64,000 nucleotides of DNA from Ruminococcus sp. (GCA_017626015.1 JAGAJO010000001.1:186001-250000); one strand, 5' to 3'; shown: positions 15,535-24,797, counted from the stretch's first letter. Numbers and translations: made by a program. The notes: generated from the sequence alone by a model not told the origin.

Positions 15535-17784
15535 ATGAAAGCAAAAATTATTGCAGGCGTGACCGCTGCTGCGGTCGCAAGCACGACCATCGCCGTATCG
15601 GCAATAACAGGCGATGAAAAGTATCCTTACGACTATTCCATTGAGAATCTTCTGTCGGACTATCAGCTGTTTGTTGCGGAAGATCTGTCTTCTCCGCCGC
15701 ATACCGTAGGTGCAGTTGCAGTCGGAGGAACGGCTACTCTCGGCTCGTGGGGCGACGGACAGATAGTACCGTCTTACGTTCATAATATGGGCGAATACGG
15801 AAATAACGCAGGCGGCTCATGGATACCCGAGGTTTACCGTGACGGGATAGTATATTACGGCGGAGCTGCGGAGGAGCTTGTCGGCAAGCTCGAGAGCAGC
15901 GACAACTTTATAGAAAACGACAGCTATATTGATTTCGCCGAGGCTATGGACGCAGTTTCGGCTGAGTCAGCTCTGTGGGCGGAAAACGTATATAACGTAT
16001 CTGAGGAGGATATCGTAAAGGTGCAGGAAGGCGCATGGGGAGTTACATATGTAAAGGTGGATTTTTCACAGCATAAGGATATCGCCGTTCCCTACAGCAT
16101 TCTTGCCCAGGTAGACAGAGTGGATTTTGAAGGCGTTGATTCTGTCAATGATCTTGCCACCGGAGGATACAGCGTTTCATTTACCGGGGTAAACGACAAC
16201 AGCATTAAATTCACATCGGGATTTTCTTCGCCCGGAGACAGCGAGGTAAGCCTGTCTCTTAACGGAGGAAGCGATCCCAATGCCGGTATGCTCTCCAATA
16301 CGTTCAAGGAGATCGACGGCTCCGAACAGGGCGGACAGTTGAACCTTGCGGGTATGAATTTCGTACTTAACTTCCCTGACGCCCGGAATATAGAATATCA
16401 GTATGCGACGGGTCACGTTGTCGCTCCTAAGGCAGACGTTACCCTTTCCGGCGGAAACAGTGAGGGCGGAGTTATCGCAGGCGGCAGCATCATCACAGAA
16501 GGCGAGGCACATTTCTTCCCGTACAACGTTCCAAGCGTTAGAAACGTCAAGAAAGCGGTAGATACTGTTGAAAACGAAAGTTCGTCCACGACCACTACAA
16601 CGTCGGAAACTACAACAACGACTTCCGAGACGACTACAACAACTCCTGCTGTGACAACGTCTAAGGAAACTACTACCACACCGGTATCGTCTGATATGCC
16701 CAAGCCGTCATCTACCAGCGAAACAGGTATAGCTCCCGAGACCACGACCACGACATCAAAGGCAACTACCACTACAACACCTAAGGCTACTACTACAACG
16801 TCGGAGTCCACAACGACAACAACGTCCAAGGCTACAACAACGTCTGCTACGACAACGTCTAAGGAAACTACGACTACACCGGTATCGTCTGATAAGCCTG
16901 AGTCGTCGTCCACAAGTAAAACAGGTATAGCGCCCGAGGTAACGACCACGACATCAAAGGCTACAACAACGTCCAAGGCAACCACCACAACACCTAAGAC
17001 CACAACAACATCTGAGTCTACAACGACAACAACGTCCAAGGCGACTACCACAACGCCTAAGACCACAACAACATCTGAGTCTACAACGACAACAACGTCC
17101 AAGGCGACTACCACAACGCCTAATACCACAACAACATCCGAGTCTACAACGACAACAACGTCCAAGGCGACTACCACAACGCCTAAGACCACAACAACAT
17201 CTGAGTCTACGACGACAACAACGTCCAAGGCGACAACTACAACGCCGAAGATAACAACGACCTCCGAGACTAAGGAAACCACCACTACAAAGGTCTCTGA
17301 ATCTGAGGAAACAACAACGACCACAACTGCTTCCGATTCTGATGAAACAACGACCACAACTGCTTCCGAGTCCGAGGAAACAACGACCACAACTGCTTCC
17401 GAGTCCGAGGAAACAACGACCACAACTGCTTCCGAGTCCGATGAAACAACGACCACAACTTCTTCCGGATCCGATGAAACAACGACCACAACAACTGTTT
17501 CCGGATCTGATGAAACGACCACTACAACGACTTCCGGTTCCGATAAGACAACGACCACGACCACCACTAAAAAATCGGCAGACGGAAATAATGACAAGAC
17601 AACAACGACAACTTCCAAAAAAGCAGTTAACGGTGCGAACAATTCCAAGACTGTCAATACTGCGTCAAGCAGCTCTCCCAATACGGGATCAGAGGGCTTT
17701 GCAACGTTGTCTGTTGCAGCACTCCTTACAGGCGCAGCCGCTTTATATATCGGTAAGAAGCGTTTTGACAAGGAAGACAGGTAA
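15535..17784 (+). CDS. Thr-repeat cell-wall-anchored protein, choice-of-anchor A type
   Basis: 749 residues from the ATG that has GGAGG 8 bases upstream; an ATG at 15520 overlaps that site. A signal peptide covers about 1-24 (MKAKIIAGVTAAAVASTTIAV). Residues about 40-340 resemble choice-of-anchor A domains (LSDYQLFVAEDL, then GAVAVGGTATLGSW). Residues about 345-700 are Thr/Ser repeats. The end has SPNTG, a hydrophobic span and KKRFDKEDR, a sortase signal with Ser-Pro-Asn instead of Leu-Pro-X. Role is probably adhesion or surface coat. No sortase gene is in the window. Confidence 0.85.
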   Translation: MKAKIIAGVTAAAVASTTIAVSAITGDEKYPYDYSIENLLSDYQLFVAEDLSSPPHTVGAVAVGGTATLGSWGDGQIVPSYVHNMGEYGNNAGGSWIPEVYRDGIVYYGGAAEELVGKLESSDNFIENDSYIDFAEAMDAVSAESALWAENVYNVSEEDIVKVQEGAWGVTYVKVDFSQHKDIAVPYSILAQVDRVDFEGVDSVNDLATGGYSVSFTGVNDNSIKFTSGFSSPGDSEVSLSLNGGSDPNAGMLSNTFKEIDGSEQGGQLNLAGMNFVLNFPDARNIEYQYATGHVVAPKADVTLSGGNSEGGVIAGGSIITEGEAHFFPYNVPSVRNVKKAVDTVENESSSTTTTTSETTTTTSETTTTTPAVTTSKETTTTPVSSDMPKPSSTSETGIAPETTTTTSKATTTTTPKATTTTSESTTTTTSKATTTSATTTSKETTTTPVSSDKPESSSTSKTGIAPEVTTTTSKATTTSKATTTTPKTTTTSESTTTTTSKATTTTPKTTTTSESTTTTTSKATTTTPNTTTTSESTTTTTSKATTTTPKTTTTSESTTTTTSKATTTTPKITTTSETKETTTTKVSESEETTTTTTASDSDETTTTTASESEETTTTTASESEETTTTTASESDETTTTTSSGSDETTTTTTVSGSDETTTTTTSGSDKTTTTTTTKKSADGNNDKTTTTTSKKAVNGANNSKTVNTASSSSPNTGSEGFATLSVAALLTGAAALYIGKKRFDKEDR
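17011..17262 (+). repeat. 63-bp tandem repeat in the surface-protein gene
   Basis: Four units beginning at 17011, 17074, 17137 and 17200, each encoding 21 residues of the form TSESTTTTTSKATTTTPKTT. A degenerate unit lies upstream. Units differ by a few silent bases, so copy number may vary by slippage. Confidence 0.9.
17329..17460 (+). repeat. 33-bp tandem repeat in the surface-protein gene
   Basis: Four units at 17329, 17362, 17395 and 17428, each encoding 11 residues like ASESEETTTTT. They add acidic residues to the Thr-rich stalk. Confidence 0.88.
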
Positions 17785-17817
17785 TTATTTAACGCAGTAT
17801 ATTTAATACGCATAATG

Positions 17818-17846
17818 CGCTCCGGAAATTTCCGGGGCGTTTTTGC
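17818..17846 (+). terminator. Terminator of the surface-protein gene
   Basis: CGCTCCGG pairs with CCGGGGCG across a short AT loop, followed by TTTTTGCGTTTATTTTTG. Confidence 0.85.
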
Positions 17847-17865
17847 GTTTATTTTTGAAAAGCTC

Positions 17866-17894
17866 TTGAAAAATCTGTGGGAATAGGCTATAAT
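17866..17894 (+). promoter_or_regulatory. Promoter of the 201-residue gene
   Basis: TTGAAA (17866-17871), 17-bp spacer, TATAAT (17889-17894). The leader of about 108 nt carries a copy of the dispersed motif at 17899. Confidence 0.82.
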
Positions 17895-17898
17895 TATA

Positions 17899-17917
17899 TT
17901 TAAGGCAGTGCCGATTA
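17899..17917 (+). repeat. Dispersed motif, copy 3
   Basis: Matches TTTARGGMAGYRCYGATTA, shared with 23979 and 49521. About 50 bases on, GATCAGTGCTTGCTTCAA resembles an inverted copy, so this may be a small element with inverted ends of about 78 bp. Confidence 0.4.
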
Positions 17918-18008
17918 ATGTATCTGTAAGGTAATGAATTTTAAAACATTGATTTGATCAGTGCTTGCTTCAAGCCGTAAGACGGCAGCTTATAAGGAGG
18001 ACGGAAAT

Positions 18009-18614
18009 ATGGGAACGGAGTTCAGACTTTGTCAGGGCGTTGACGCCGAAAACCTTCAGGGAATAAGATCGGCGTATTGTCTTTGCGACAACAGGATATC
18101 TGCCGTTCTGAGCGCTGAGCTGCTCCTTCCTGCGGCAGAAAAAGCCGTTAAGCTGCTAAAGGCTCCGCTGTTTTTCTTTCTGGAGCTGCCCTGCACCGAG
18201 CAGGAGGAGAAGAAGCTTAGAAAAAGCAATTCCGACCCGCTGCATTACAATGTATATTACCTTGACGGCTGTACAGCTGATGTAGCTGCGGCTATCCTTA
18301 AGAGGTACGGAGAGCTGCTTGTCAGCGACGGCATAAGCAGATTCGGCTTCGGCTCTCACGAAACGGGGGAGGAAATTTATTTCCTTTATTATCAGGAGGT
18401 CTGCGTATACGGAGATCCAAGCCGCTATGAAGGCATTTTTAAGGATCTGGGAGCGAGTAGGGAGAATAAGCTCGTGACCCTGTGGGACAATTTTTCTCAG
18501 GAGACTCCCGGCAGCCGTATCTGTGTGGAGGTAGACGGCGAAACTGTCTACGATATCAGGGAAAATCTTGAACCCGAGGGAATGTATCTTGCAAATACCT
18601 CGGAGGACGAATAA
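18009..18614 (+). CDS. Hypothetical cytoplasmic protein
   Basis: 201 residues from the ATG after AAGGAGG; an in-frame ATG at 17961 lies upstream of that site. The composition is that of a soluble acidic alpha/beta protein with no signal peptide or membrane span. Segments such as YGELLVSDGISRFGFGSHETGEEIYFLYYQEV suggest a folded domain, but I recognise no family. It precedes ppa by 26 bp and shares its transcript. Confidence 0.75.
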   Translation: MGTEFRLCQGVDAENLQGIRSAYCLCDNRISAVLSAELLLPAAEKAVKLLKAPLFFFLELPCTEQEEKKLRKSNSDPLHYNVYYLDGCTADVAAAILKRYGELLVSDGISRFGFGSHETGEEIYFLYYQEVCVYGDPSRYEGIFKDLGASRENKLVTLWDNFSQETPGSRICVEVDGETVYDIRENLEPEGMYLANTSEDE

Positions 18615-18640
18615 GCAAAAAAAATATAGGAGGAATCAAT

Positions 18641-19171
18641 ATGAACATCTGGCATGATATGTCGCCCAAGGCTATATCAAAGGACAAATTTACAGCGGTG
18701 ATCGAAATACCGAAAGGCTCTAAGGTCAAGTATGAGCTTGACAAAACCACCGGTTTTCTCAGAATGGACAGGATACTTTATACCTCGACCCATTATCCTG
18801 CAAACTACGGATTTATTCCCAGGACCTACGCCGAGGACGGAGACCCGCTGGACGTGCTGGTGCTTTGCTCCGAAACGCTTGAGCCGCTGTCTCTGGTTGA
18901 GTGCTATCCGATAGGAATGATAATGATGATGGATAACGGAGCTGCGGACGAAAAGATAATATGCATTCCGTTCAAAGACCCCACTTATAATATGTATAAG
19001 GATATTTCCGAGCTGCCCAAGCACATTTTTGACGAAATGTCTCATTTCTTTACCGTTTATAAGGCTCTTGAGCATAAGGACACCGTTATCGATGACGTCA
19101 AGGGTCCCGATGAGGCTATAAAAACGGTGGAAAGCTGTATAAACAGATATGTTGACTGCTACTGCAAATGA
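18641..19171 (+). CDS. ppa: Inorganic pyrophosphatase, family I
   Basis: 176 residues, the usual size of soluble family I enzymes. It hydrolyses pyrophosphate and so drives biosynthetic reactions. Recognisable elements are EIPKGSKVKYELDK (about 22-35), NYGFIPRTYAEDGDPLDVLVL (about 55-75, holding the metal-binding Asp residues) and DEKIICIPFKDP. Most related clostridia have a family II or membrane pyrophosphatase, so the type is worth noting. AGGAGG precedes the ATG. A strong terminator follows. Confidence 0.93.
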   Translation: MNIWHDMSPKAISKDKFTAVIEIPKGSKVKYELDKTTGFLRMDRILYTSTHYPANYGFIPRTYAEDGDPLDVLVLCSETLEPLSLVECYPIGMIMMMDNGAADEKIICIPFKDPTYNMYKDISELPKHIFDEMSHFFTVYKALEHKDTVIDDVKGPDEAIKTVESCINRYVDCYCK

Positions 19172-19258
19172 GATGTACCTGAATACGTTATCTGCGTGGC
19201 AGTGAATGATTATATAATTATGCTGACATTCTGGATCTGATATGACAGAAATGATATG

Positions 19259-19306
19259 CCGGATAAGGTTACATGCTGAAATGCCTGTAACCTTATCCGG
19301 TTTTTT
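19259..19306 (+). terminator. Terminator after ppa
   Basis: A 15-bp perfect stem (19259-19273 with 19286-19300) followed by six T. Confidence 0.92.
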
Positions 19307-19657
19307 ATTTCAGAAGAAATTTAAAATCAAGATGATGCTGTACAGCAGAAAAAATCAGTGTGTTTTTATATCGGAAAAATAAAAAGGATCATATATTGCT
19401 GACATAACCGGCTTTTCTGAATGCGATAGGTTTATTATGAACTTATTGCGTTTGGAAAAGTTTTTTATTGTATGGTGGAAGAAAAATAAAAACGGGCTTT
19501 ATTGCCATGCATATTATCAATGCAAGGTCGGATAATAAGATGAGTGATATAAGTGATATATATGACATCATGAATCCGATGACGCATACAGCGATCCGAT
19601 AAAATGCTGTAACGGGCAGCTGCCGATCGGAAAAACAAAAATATGGAGGTATCATTC
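19307..19657. other. Gene-free leader region of the PTS operon
   Basis: About 350 AT-rich bases without a supported gene. A hairpin TATTATC/GATAATA lies near 19514-19536. I see no confident promoter and no clear terminator or antiterminator pair, although glucose PTS genes in this phylum are often controlled that way. Confidence 0.4.
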
Positions 19658-21784
19658 ATGAAAGACAAAATATTTGGAGTCTTGCAGAGAGTAGGGCGAT
19701 CTTTTATGCTGCCCATCGCTCTGCTGCCGGTGGCAGGTCTGCTGCTGGGCATAGGAAGCTCCTTTACAAACGCTACCACGCTGGAAACATACGGGCTGAC
19801 GAATATAATCAGAGAGGGCGGGATCCTTTACACCGTTCTGGACATTATGAGCAAAACGGGCAGCGTTGTTTTCGACAACCTTGCATTGCTTTTTGCAATG
19901 GGCGTAGCTATCGGTATGGCAAAGAGGGAAAAGGAAGTTGCGGCATTGTCCGGCGCTATCGGTTATCTTATCATGAATACAGCGATCAGCACGTTGATAT
20001 CCGCAAAGGGCGGTGCAGAAGCAATGGCGGAAAACTCCACCACGAAGGCTCTTGGCATCACGACCCTCCAGATGGGCGTGTTCGGCGGTATTATAGTCGG
20101 ACTGGGCGTAGCTGCGCTGCACAACCGGTTCTATAAGATCCAGCTGCCGCAGGTGCTGTCGTTTTTCGGCGGCACAAGGTTTGTGCCTATCATAACCAGC
20201 GTTGTGTACCTAATAGTGGGTATTGTCATGTTCTTTATCTGGCCGGTCGTTCAGAGCGGCATAGCTCAGCTTGGTCAGCTCGTGCTTGAATCAGGCTATG
20301 CGGGAACATGGATCTACGGTATTATTGAAAGAGCCCTTATCCCCTTCGGTCTGCACCATGTTTTCTATATGCCCTTCTGGCAGACAGAGCTTGGCGGCTC
20401 AATGATGATCGACGGAGCTGTCGTTCAGGGCGCTCAGAATATATTCTTTGCAGAGCTGGCATCTAAATCGACAACGCATTTTTCAGTATCGGCAACAAGA
20501 TTTATGTCGGGAAAATTCCCGTTTATGATCTTCGGACTTCCCGCAGCGGCTTTTGCTATGTATAAGGCTGCCCGCCCCGAAAAGAAAAAGGCAGTGGGCG
20601 GACTGCTCCTTTCCGCAGCGCTTACGTCAATGCTTACAGGTATTACGGAGCCTCTCGAATTTACGTTTTTGTTTATAGCTCCGGTCATGTATGCTGTACA
20701 CTGTGTCCTTGCAGGACTTTCATATATGCTGATGCACATTTTCAATGTGGGCGTGGGTATGACGTTCTCGGGCGGCGCAATAGACCTTACGCTGTTCGGT
20801 ATACTGCAGGGCAACGACAAGACAGACTGGATATGGATAGTAATTGTGGGAATCATATATGCATTCTTATATTACTTTGTATTTTATTTCATGATAACGA
20901 AATTCAATTTCAGGACCCCGGGCAGAGAAGCCGACGGTGTGGAAACAAAGCTCTATACCCGTAAGGACATGAACGCAAGAAAGGAAGCTAATGCAAAAGG
21001 CGGAGCGGATACGGTAAGCGCAATTATCCTCAAGGGACTTGGGGGCAAAGCCAATCTTTCCGATGTGGACTGCTGCGCTACAAGACTAAGAGTTACCGTT
21101 AACGATCCGTCGCTGGTCAGGGACAGCTTGCTTAAGGAAAGCGGCGCATCCGGCGTTATACACAAGGGAAACGGAGTTCAGGTCATTTATGGTCCTCAGG
21201 TTTCCGTTGTAAAATCCAATCTGGAGGATTTTCTTGACACACCGTATTCGGACGATCCCGAGGCTGTGGCGGGTGTCGGGATTGCTAAAACTCCGGCGCA
21301 GGAGAAAAAATCGGATGACAAAAAGAGAAGCTCCTCCGTACTTTATGCGCATATGAACGGCAAGGTCATACCGCTGGAGAAGGTGAATGACGAAGCATTT
21401 TCCTCTAAGGCGCTGGGCGAAGGCGTGGCTGTTGAACCCACGGAGGGCAGGCTGTACGCTCCGTGCAGCGGCAGGGTCGATACGGTTTTTGATACCAAGC
21501 ACGCTGTCAACCTTGTTTCGGACAGCGGCTGTGAGATACTTCTTCATATCGGCATCGACACCGTAAAGCTGGGCGGAAAATTCTTTGAAGCCCATGTTAA
21601 GGACGGTCAGGAGATCCATAAGGGAGATCTGCTCATATCCTTTGATCTGAACGGTATCAGAAGTGCCGGCTATCAGACAGTAACACCCATGATCGTCTGC
21701 AACACGGACGATTACAGCTCGGTAGAAACTATACCTGCGGAAGCTGTATCCGCAGGGGATAAAATAATCGAGATCAGAAAATAG
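19658..21784 (+). CDS. ptsG: PTS glucose-family EIICBA permease
   Basis: 708 residues from the ATG that follows GGAGG; an ATG at 19643 overlaps that site. EIIC spans about 1-425, with a hydrophobic permease and ITEPLEFTFLF near 330. EIIB is about 455-530, with phospho-Cys in DVDCCATRLRV. EIIA is about 565-705, with active His in ILLHIGIDTVKLGGKFF. It transports and phosphorylates glucose, GlcNAc or a related sugar. The three domains are fused in one chain, followed by HPr and EI genes, so a complete phosphorelay is encoded in one operon. Sugar specificity is not certain. Confidence 0.92.
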   Translation: MKDKIFGVLQRVGRSFMLPIALLPVAGLLLGIGSSFTNATTLETYGLTNIIREGGILYTVLDIMSKTGSVVFDNLALLFAMGVAIGMAKREKEVAALSGAIGYLIMNTAISTLISAKGGAEAMAENSTTKALGITTLQMGVFGGIIVGLGVAALHNRFYKIQLPQVLSFFGGTRFVPIITSVVYLIVGIVMFFIWPVVQSGIAQLGQLVLESGYAGTWIYGIIERALIPFGLHHVFYMPFWQTELGGSMMIDGAVVQGAQNIFFAELASKSTTHFSVSATRFMSGKFPFMIFGLPAAAFAMYKAARPEKKKAVGGLLLSAALTSMLTGITEPLEFTFLFIAPVMYAVHCVLAGLSYMLMHIFNVGVGMTFSGGAIDLTLFGILQGNDKTDWIWIVIVGIIYAFLYYFVFYFMITKFNFRTPGREADGVETKLYTRKDMNARKEANAKGGADTVSAIILKGLGGKANLSDVDCCATRLRVTVNDPSLVRDSLLKESGASGVIHKGNGVQVIYGPQVSVVKSNLEDFLDTPYSDDPEAVAGVGIAKTPAQEKKSDDKKRSSSVLYAHMNGKVIPLEKVNDEAFSSKALGEGVAVEPTEGRLYAPCSGRVDTVFDTKHAVNLVSDSGCEILLHIGIDTVKLGGKFFEAHVKDGQEIHKGDLLISFDLNGIRSAGYQTVTPMIVCNTDDYSSVETIPAEAVSAGDKIIEIRK

Positions 21785-21824
21785 ATTTGTTTAAAACGGT
21801 CTTATGAAAGGGAGATATTATATT

Positions 21825-22082
21825 ATGATAACATTTGATTATACTATCAGGGACGAACTGGGTATCCACGCAAGACCCGCAGGAATGCTGGCTAAGATCG
21901 CAAAGAGCTTTGACAGCGATATAACGATCACCAAGGGTGAAAAAACCGTGGGTGCGGCAAAGCTTATGGCTCTTATGGGACTGGGTGTAAAATGCGGAGA
22001 TACCATTACGGTAACTGTAAACGGCGGGAATGAAGACGCCGCAGCCGAGGGTATAAAAAGCTTTCTGGAAAACAATCTGTGA
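21825..22082 (+). CDS. ptsH: HPr phosphocarrier protein with Lys at position 46
   Basis: 85 residues. Starting at 21825 (GGGAG 10 bases upstream) puts the active histidine at residue 15 (LGIHARPAG), which confirms the start; an in-frame ATG at 21804 would shift it. HPr carries phosphate from EI to EIIA. At position 46, where Gram-positive HPr has the serine phosphorylated by HPr kinase, this one reads GAAKLMALMGLG, that is Lys46. It therefore cannot form HPr(Ser-P) and should not act as a CcpA co-repressor. It sits between EIICBA and EI. Confidence 0.95.
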   Translation: MITFDYTIRDELGIHARPAGMLAKIAKSFDSDITITKGEKTVGAAKLMALMGLGVKCGDTITVTVNGGNEDAAAEGIKSFLENNL

Positions 22083-22214
22083 TAAAAGGATCTTACTATT
22101 CTCCGGCAGGCGGTTTTCTGTTCTGCCGGGATATGGGGAGATGCTGTCAGCCGGCGTGCAGCTGATCATGGAAAAGGTTTCTGCGCAGAATGAAATATAA
22201 AGGCGGTGTAGTGT

Positions 22215-23849
22215 TTGGTAAGGTATAAAGGAAAGGGCGTTTACGGAGCTGTCGCTGTGGGAAAGGTCTCCGTTTTCAGGCGTCGGGACGTTGAGGTGAA
22301 GCGTGTCAGGGTGGAGGATACGGAGCCGGAGCTTGCACGTCTGGAGGAAGCAAAGGAGAAAGCGGTCGCACAGCTTAAGCAGATCTACGAAAAAGCTCTG
22401 AAGGAAGTGGGAGAAGCAAACGCCCGCATTTTTGAGATCCACATGATGATGATCGAGGACGACGATTATAATGAGGCGATCACCGAAATGATACGGGGGC
22501 AAAGTGTGAATGCGGCGTATGCGGTAGCTGTTACCGCAGATAATTTTGCGGAAATGTTTTCATCTATGGACGACAGCTATATGCAGGCAAGAGCCGCAGA
22601 TGTGCGTGATATTTCAAACAGGATCATTGCCTGCATGAACGGTTCGGAAAACAACCGCTCCGTTTGTGATGAAAAGGTCATTATCTGCGCAGACGATCTG
22701 GCGCCGAGCGAAACGGTATCTCTTGATAAGGATAAGGTGATGGCATTCGTAACAGCTCATGGATCCTCCAATTCGCATACGGCGATACTTGCAAGAAACA
22801 TGAATATCCCTGCGATAATCGGCTTGGGTGAGGAATTCCTGACGCAGATCAGAGACGGAGCTACTGCGGTAGCAGACGGTTTTACCGGAGAGCTTATCCT
22901 GGATCCTGACGAAAAGATATTGGCTGAATACCGTCAGAAGCAAAAGGAGGAGTCTGAGAAAAAAGCTCTGCTGCACGAACTTAAGGGCAAGGAAAACGTG
23001 ACCGTTGACGGTAAAAGGATAGGGATATTTGCCAATATCGGAAGCATTGACAATATCGGTGCGGTGCTTGTCAATGACGCAGGAGGTATAGGACTGTTCC
23101 GAAGCGAGTTTCTGTATCTGGAAAAATCGGATTATCCTACCGAGGAGGAGCAGTTTAAGATTTATAAAAGGGCGCTTGAAAGTATGGCACCGAAAAAGGT
23201 CATCATACGCACCCTTGATATCGGAGCCGACAAGAAGGCGGATTATTTTGATCTTCATAAAGAGGAAAACCCGGCTTTGGGACTTCGTGCGATTCGCCTG
23301 TGTCTGTCACGTCCCGAGATATTCAAGGTACAGCTCAGGGCGTTATACAGAGCCTCCGTATACGGCAGGCTGGGTATAATGTTCCCTATGATAACCTCCG
23401 TTTCCGAGGTTGAAGAGATATTTGCTCTGTGCGCTCAGGTCAGAAAGGAGCTTGACGCAAATAATGTGGAGTATTCAGAAAACATTGAGCTTGGAATAAT
23501 GATCGAGACCCCTGCGGCAGCACTTATCAGCGACAAGCTTGCCCCAATGGTGGATTTTTTCAGTGTAGGTACAAACGACCTGACACAGTATACTCTTGCG
23601 TGCGACCGGCAGAATCCCGATATCGACCGATTCTGCGATACTCACCACGAAGCGATACTTCGGCTTATTGAAATGTCTGCGAAGAACGCCCATGCCAACG
23701 GCGCATGGATCGGTATATGCGGAGAGCTTGCTGCGGATACGTCGCTTACGGAAACCTTTCTTAGAATGGGTATTGACGAGCTTTCTGTTTCTCCGGCGTT
23801 TGTCCTTAAGGTAAGAGACGCTGTGCGCAAGACGGATCTGTCAAAATGA
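22215..23849 (+). CDS. ptsI: PTS enzyme I
   Basis: 544 residues with a TTG start 8 bases after AGGCGG; no better start is in frame. It transfers phosphate from phosphoenolpyruvate to HPr. The N-terminal domain has the active His in HGSSNSHTAILARN (about 177-190). The PEP-binding TIM barrel has LFRSEFLYL, RTLDIGADKK and the active Cys motif GICGELAAD (about 501-509). Length is slightly below the usual 570. It is the last gene of the PTS operon and is followed by a terminator. Confidence 0.95.
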   Translation: MVRYKGKGVYGAVAVGKVSVFRRRDVEVKRVRVEDTEPELARLEEAKEKAVAQLKQIYEKALKEVGEANARIFEIHMMMIEDDDYNEAITEMIRGQSVNAAYAVAVTADNFAEMFSSMDDSYMQARAADVRDISNRIIACMNGSENNRSVCDEKVIICADDLAPSETVSLDKDKVMAFVTAHGSSNSHTAILARNMNIPAIIGLGEEFLTQIRDGATAVADGFTGELILDPDEKILAEYRQKQKEESEKKALLHELKGKENVTVDGKRIGIFANIGSIDNIGAVLVNDAGGIGLFRSEFLYLEKSDYPTEEEQFKIYKRALESMAPKKVIIRTLDIGADKKADYFDLHKEENPALGLRAIRLCLSRPEIFKVQLRALYRASVYGRLGIMFPMITSVSEVEEIFALCAQVRKELDANNVEYSENIELGIMIETPAAALISDKLAPMVDFFSVGTNDLTQYTLACDRQNPDIDRFCDTHHEAILRLIEMSAKNAHANGAWIGICGELAADTSLTETFLRMGIDELSVSPAFVLKVRDAVRKTDLSK

Positions 23850-23937
23850 TAACGCTCCGTATCCGGTGTTTTTTGCAGGAGGTCCCGCAGGAGTACGATC
23901 TTAATACAGTACAGTGTAAGCTGCGGGCTTATATGAA

Positions 23938-23981
23938 AATCAAAAGCGGTAGGGCAGATACTTTCCGCTTTTGATTTGTTT
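23938..23981 (+). terminator. Terminator of the PTS operon
   Basis: AATCAAAAGCGG (23938-23949) pairs perfectly with CCGCTTTTGATT (23965-23976), then TGTTTA. Confidence 0.85.
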
Positions 23982-24052
23982 AAGGAAGCGCTGATTAGAT
24001 CGCTGTTTTGAAATTCACAGCCTTGAAAATAAAGTATTTAGGAGTATCGCCG
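23979..24052 (+). repeat. Dispersed intergenic element, copy 1
   Basis: Starts with TTTAAGGAAGCGCTGATTA and ends near GAGTATCGCCG. It aligns to 49521-49583: the first 19 bases share 16, and the last 39 share 29 without gaps. Read on the minus strand both give GDTPK followed by Ile and AlaVal, with about half of the differences at third codon positions. It starts directly after the ptsI terminator. Confidence 0.6.
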
Positions 24053-24377
24053 CCCCGAAGGCGAGGGGAATACATATTAAGGCTCTGATTATACGTTCCT
24101 TTGTTCTTTGTGCAATTTGACAATACGGGGAGAGCATATCCCCGTGCCAAGCGCTGTATTACGTATTTTTGGATAGAAAACCGGTACGAAATCCGTATAC
24201 AGAGGAAATTTCTCATATGCAAGCAAAATTGTAATAATTATTTTATTTAACAATAAAAATGCGTAACCAATTTTTAACCTGAAAGGACACAATTTTAGTC
24301 CGTTCAGCAGGCGGAGAGTGTTTTTTTAGTTGTTCTGTCATAACGGCGTATTTTGTGTGTTTTTTTGTAAAATCCTA
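24053..24377. other. Gene-free AT-rich spacer
   Basis: No supported gene. It contains a small GC-rich inverted pair (GGGGA near 24065 and 24127) and a TTAAGGCTCTGATTA at about 24077 that resembles the end motif of the dispersed element. Confidence 0.35.
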
Positions 24378-24406
24378 TTGACGTATACCAGAACTTGTGA
24401 TACAAT
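24378..24406 (+). promoter_or_regulatory. Distal promoter upstream of mraZ
   Basis: TTGACG (24378-24383), 17-bp spacer, TACAAT (24401-24406). It lies 390 bp before mraZ and no terminator separates them, so it would give a long leader, or a short RNA if there is processing. Confidence 0.65.
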
Positions 24407-24676
24407 GATATTAAGAAATAAGATTTTTGTTATAAAAAGCGAACTTATGGAAAATCTTTGTAAAACAGGAAAGATCGTGCGGCACTAAATATTCTTTTTT
24501 GAAACAAAAATTTTTACTATATATTGTGGCAGTCCTTGTTAACGAAAAATTTACAAATTACGCATCGGTTACAGCGAGAGAGCAAACGGTTACAAAACAC
24601 GCCCCAAATGCCCGTGAAAACGGGTAAACGTCCAATAAAAATCCCTCGATCGCCGATAGTTTGGGAAAAATTACAG
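24407..24676 (+). other. Long mraZ leader region
   Basis: No convincing gene; a 13-codon ORF starts near 24447. Two copies of CGGTTACA lie near 24565 and 24587. A GNRA-capped hairpin, CCCGT-GAAA-ACGGG, lies at about 24612-24625. I do not recognise a known RNA family. Confidence 0.4.
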
Positions 24677-24705
24677 TTGCATTTTTTATCGGAATAGTGT
24701 ATAAT
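24677..24705 (+). promoter_or_regulatory. Proximal mraZ promoter
   Basis: TTGCAT (24677-24682), 17-bp spacer, TATAAT (24700-24705). GTGG repeats in the next 45 bases could be MraZ sites, since MraZ autoregulates in other bacteria, but the match is weak. Confidence 0.75.
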
Positions 24706-24797
24706 TAATGTACGGTGGTAAAAAGTGCGATTTTGTGGTGAACTTATCTGCAAAAGCGGTATTTTTATCCCAATTCGGAGATCAGGGGGTGAATCGT

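Noticed and set aside
17011..17460. Regular repeats that could suggest a CRISPR array
   Set aside because: The units are contiguous without unique spacers and keep the reading frame of a surface protein.
16413..17813. 466-codon ORF on the minus strand across the surface-protein gene
   Set aside because: It is the antisense of the Thr-codon repeats (poly-Val-Val), has no ribosome binding site, and disappears outside the repeat.
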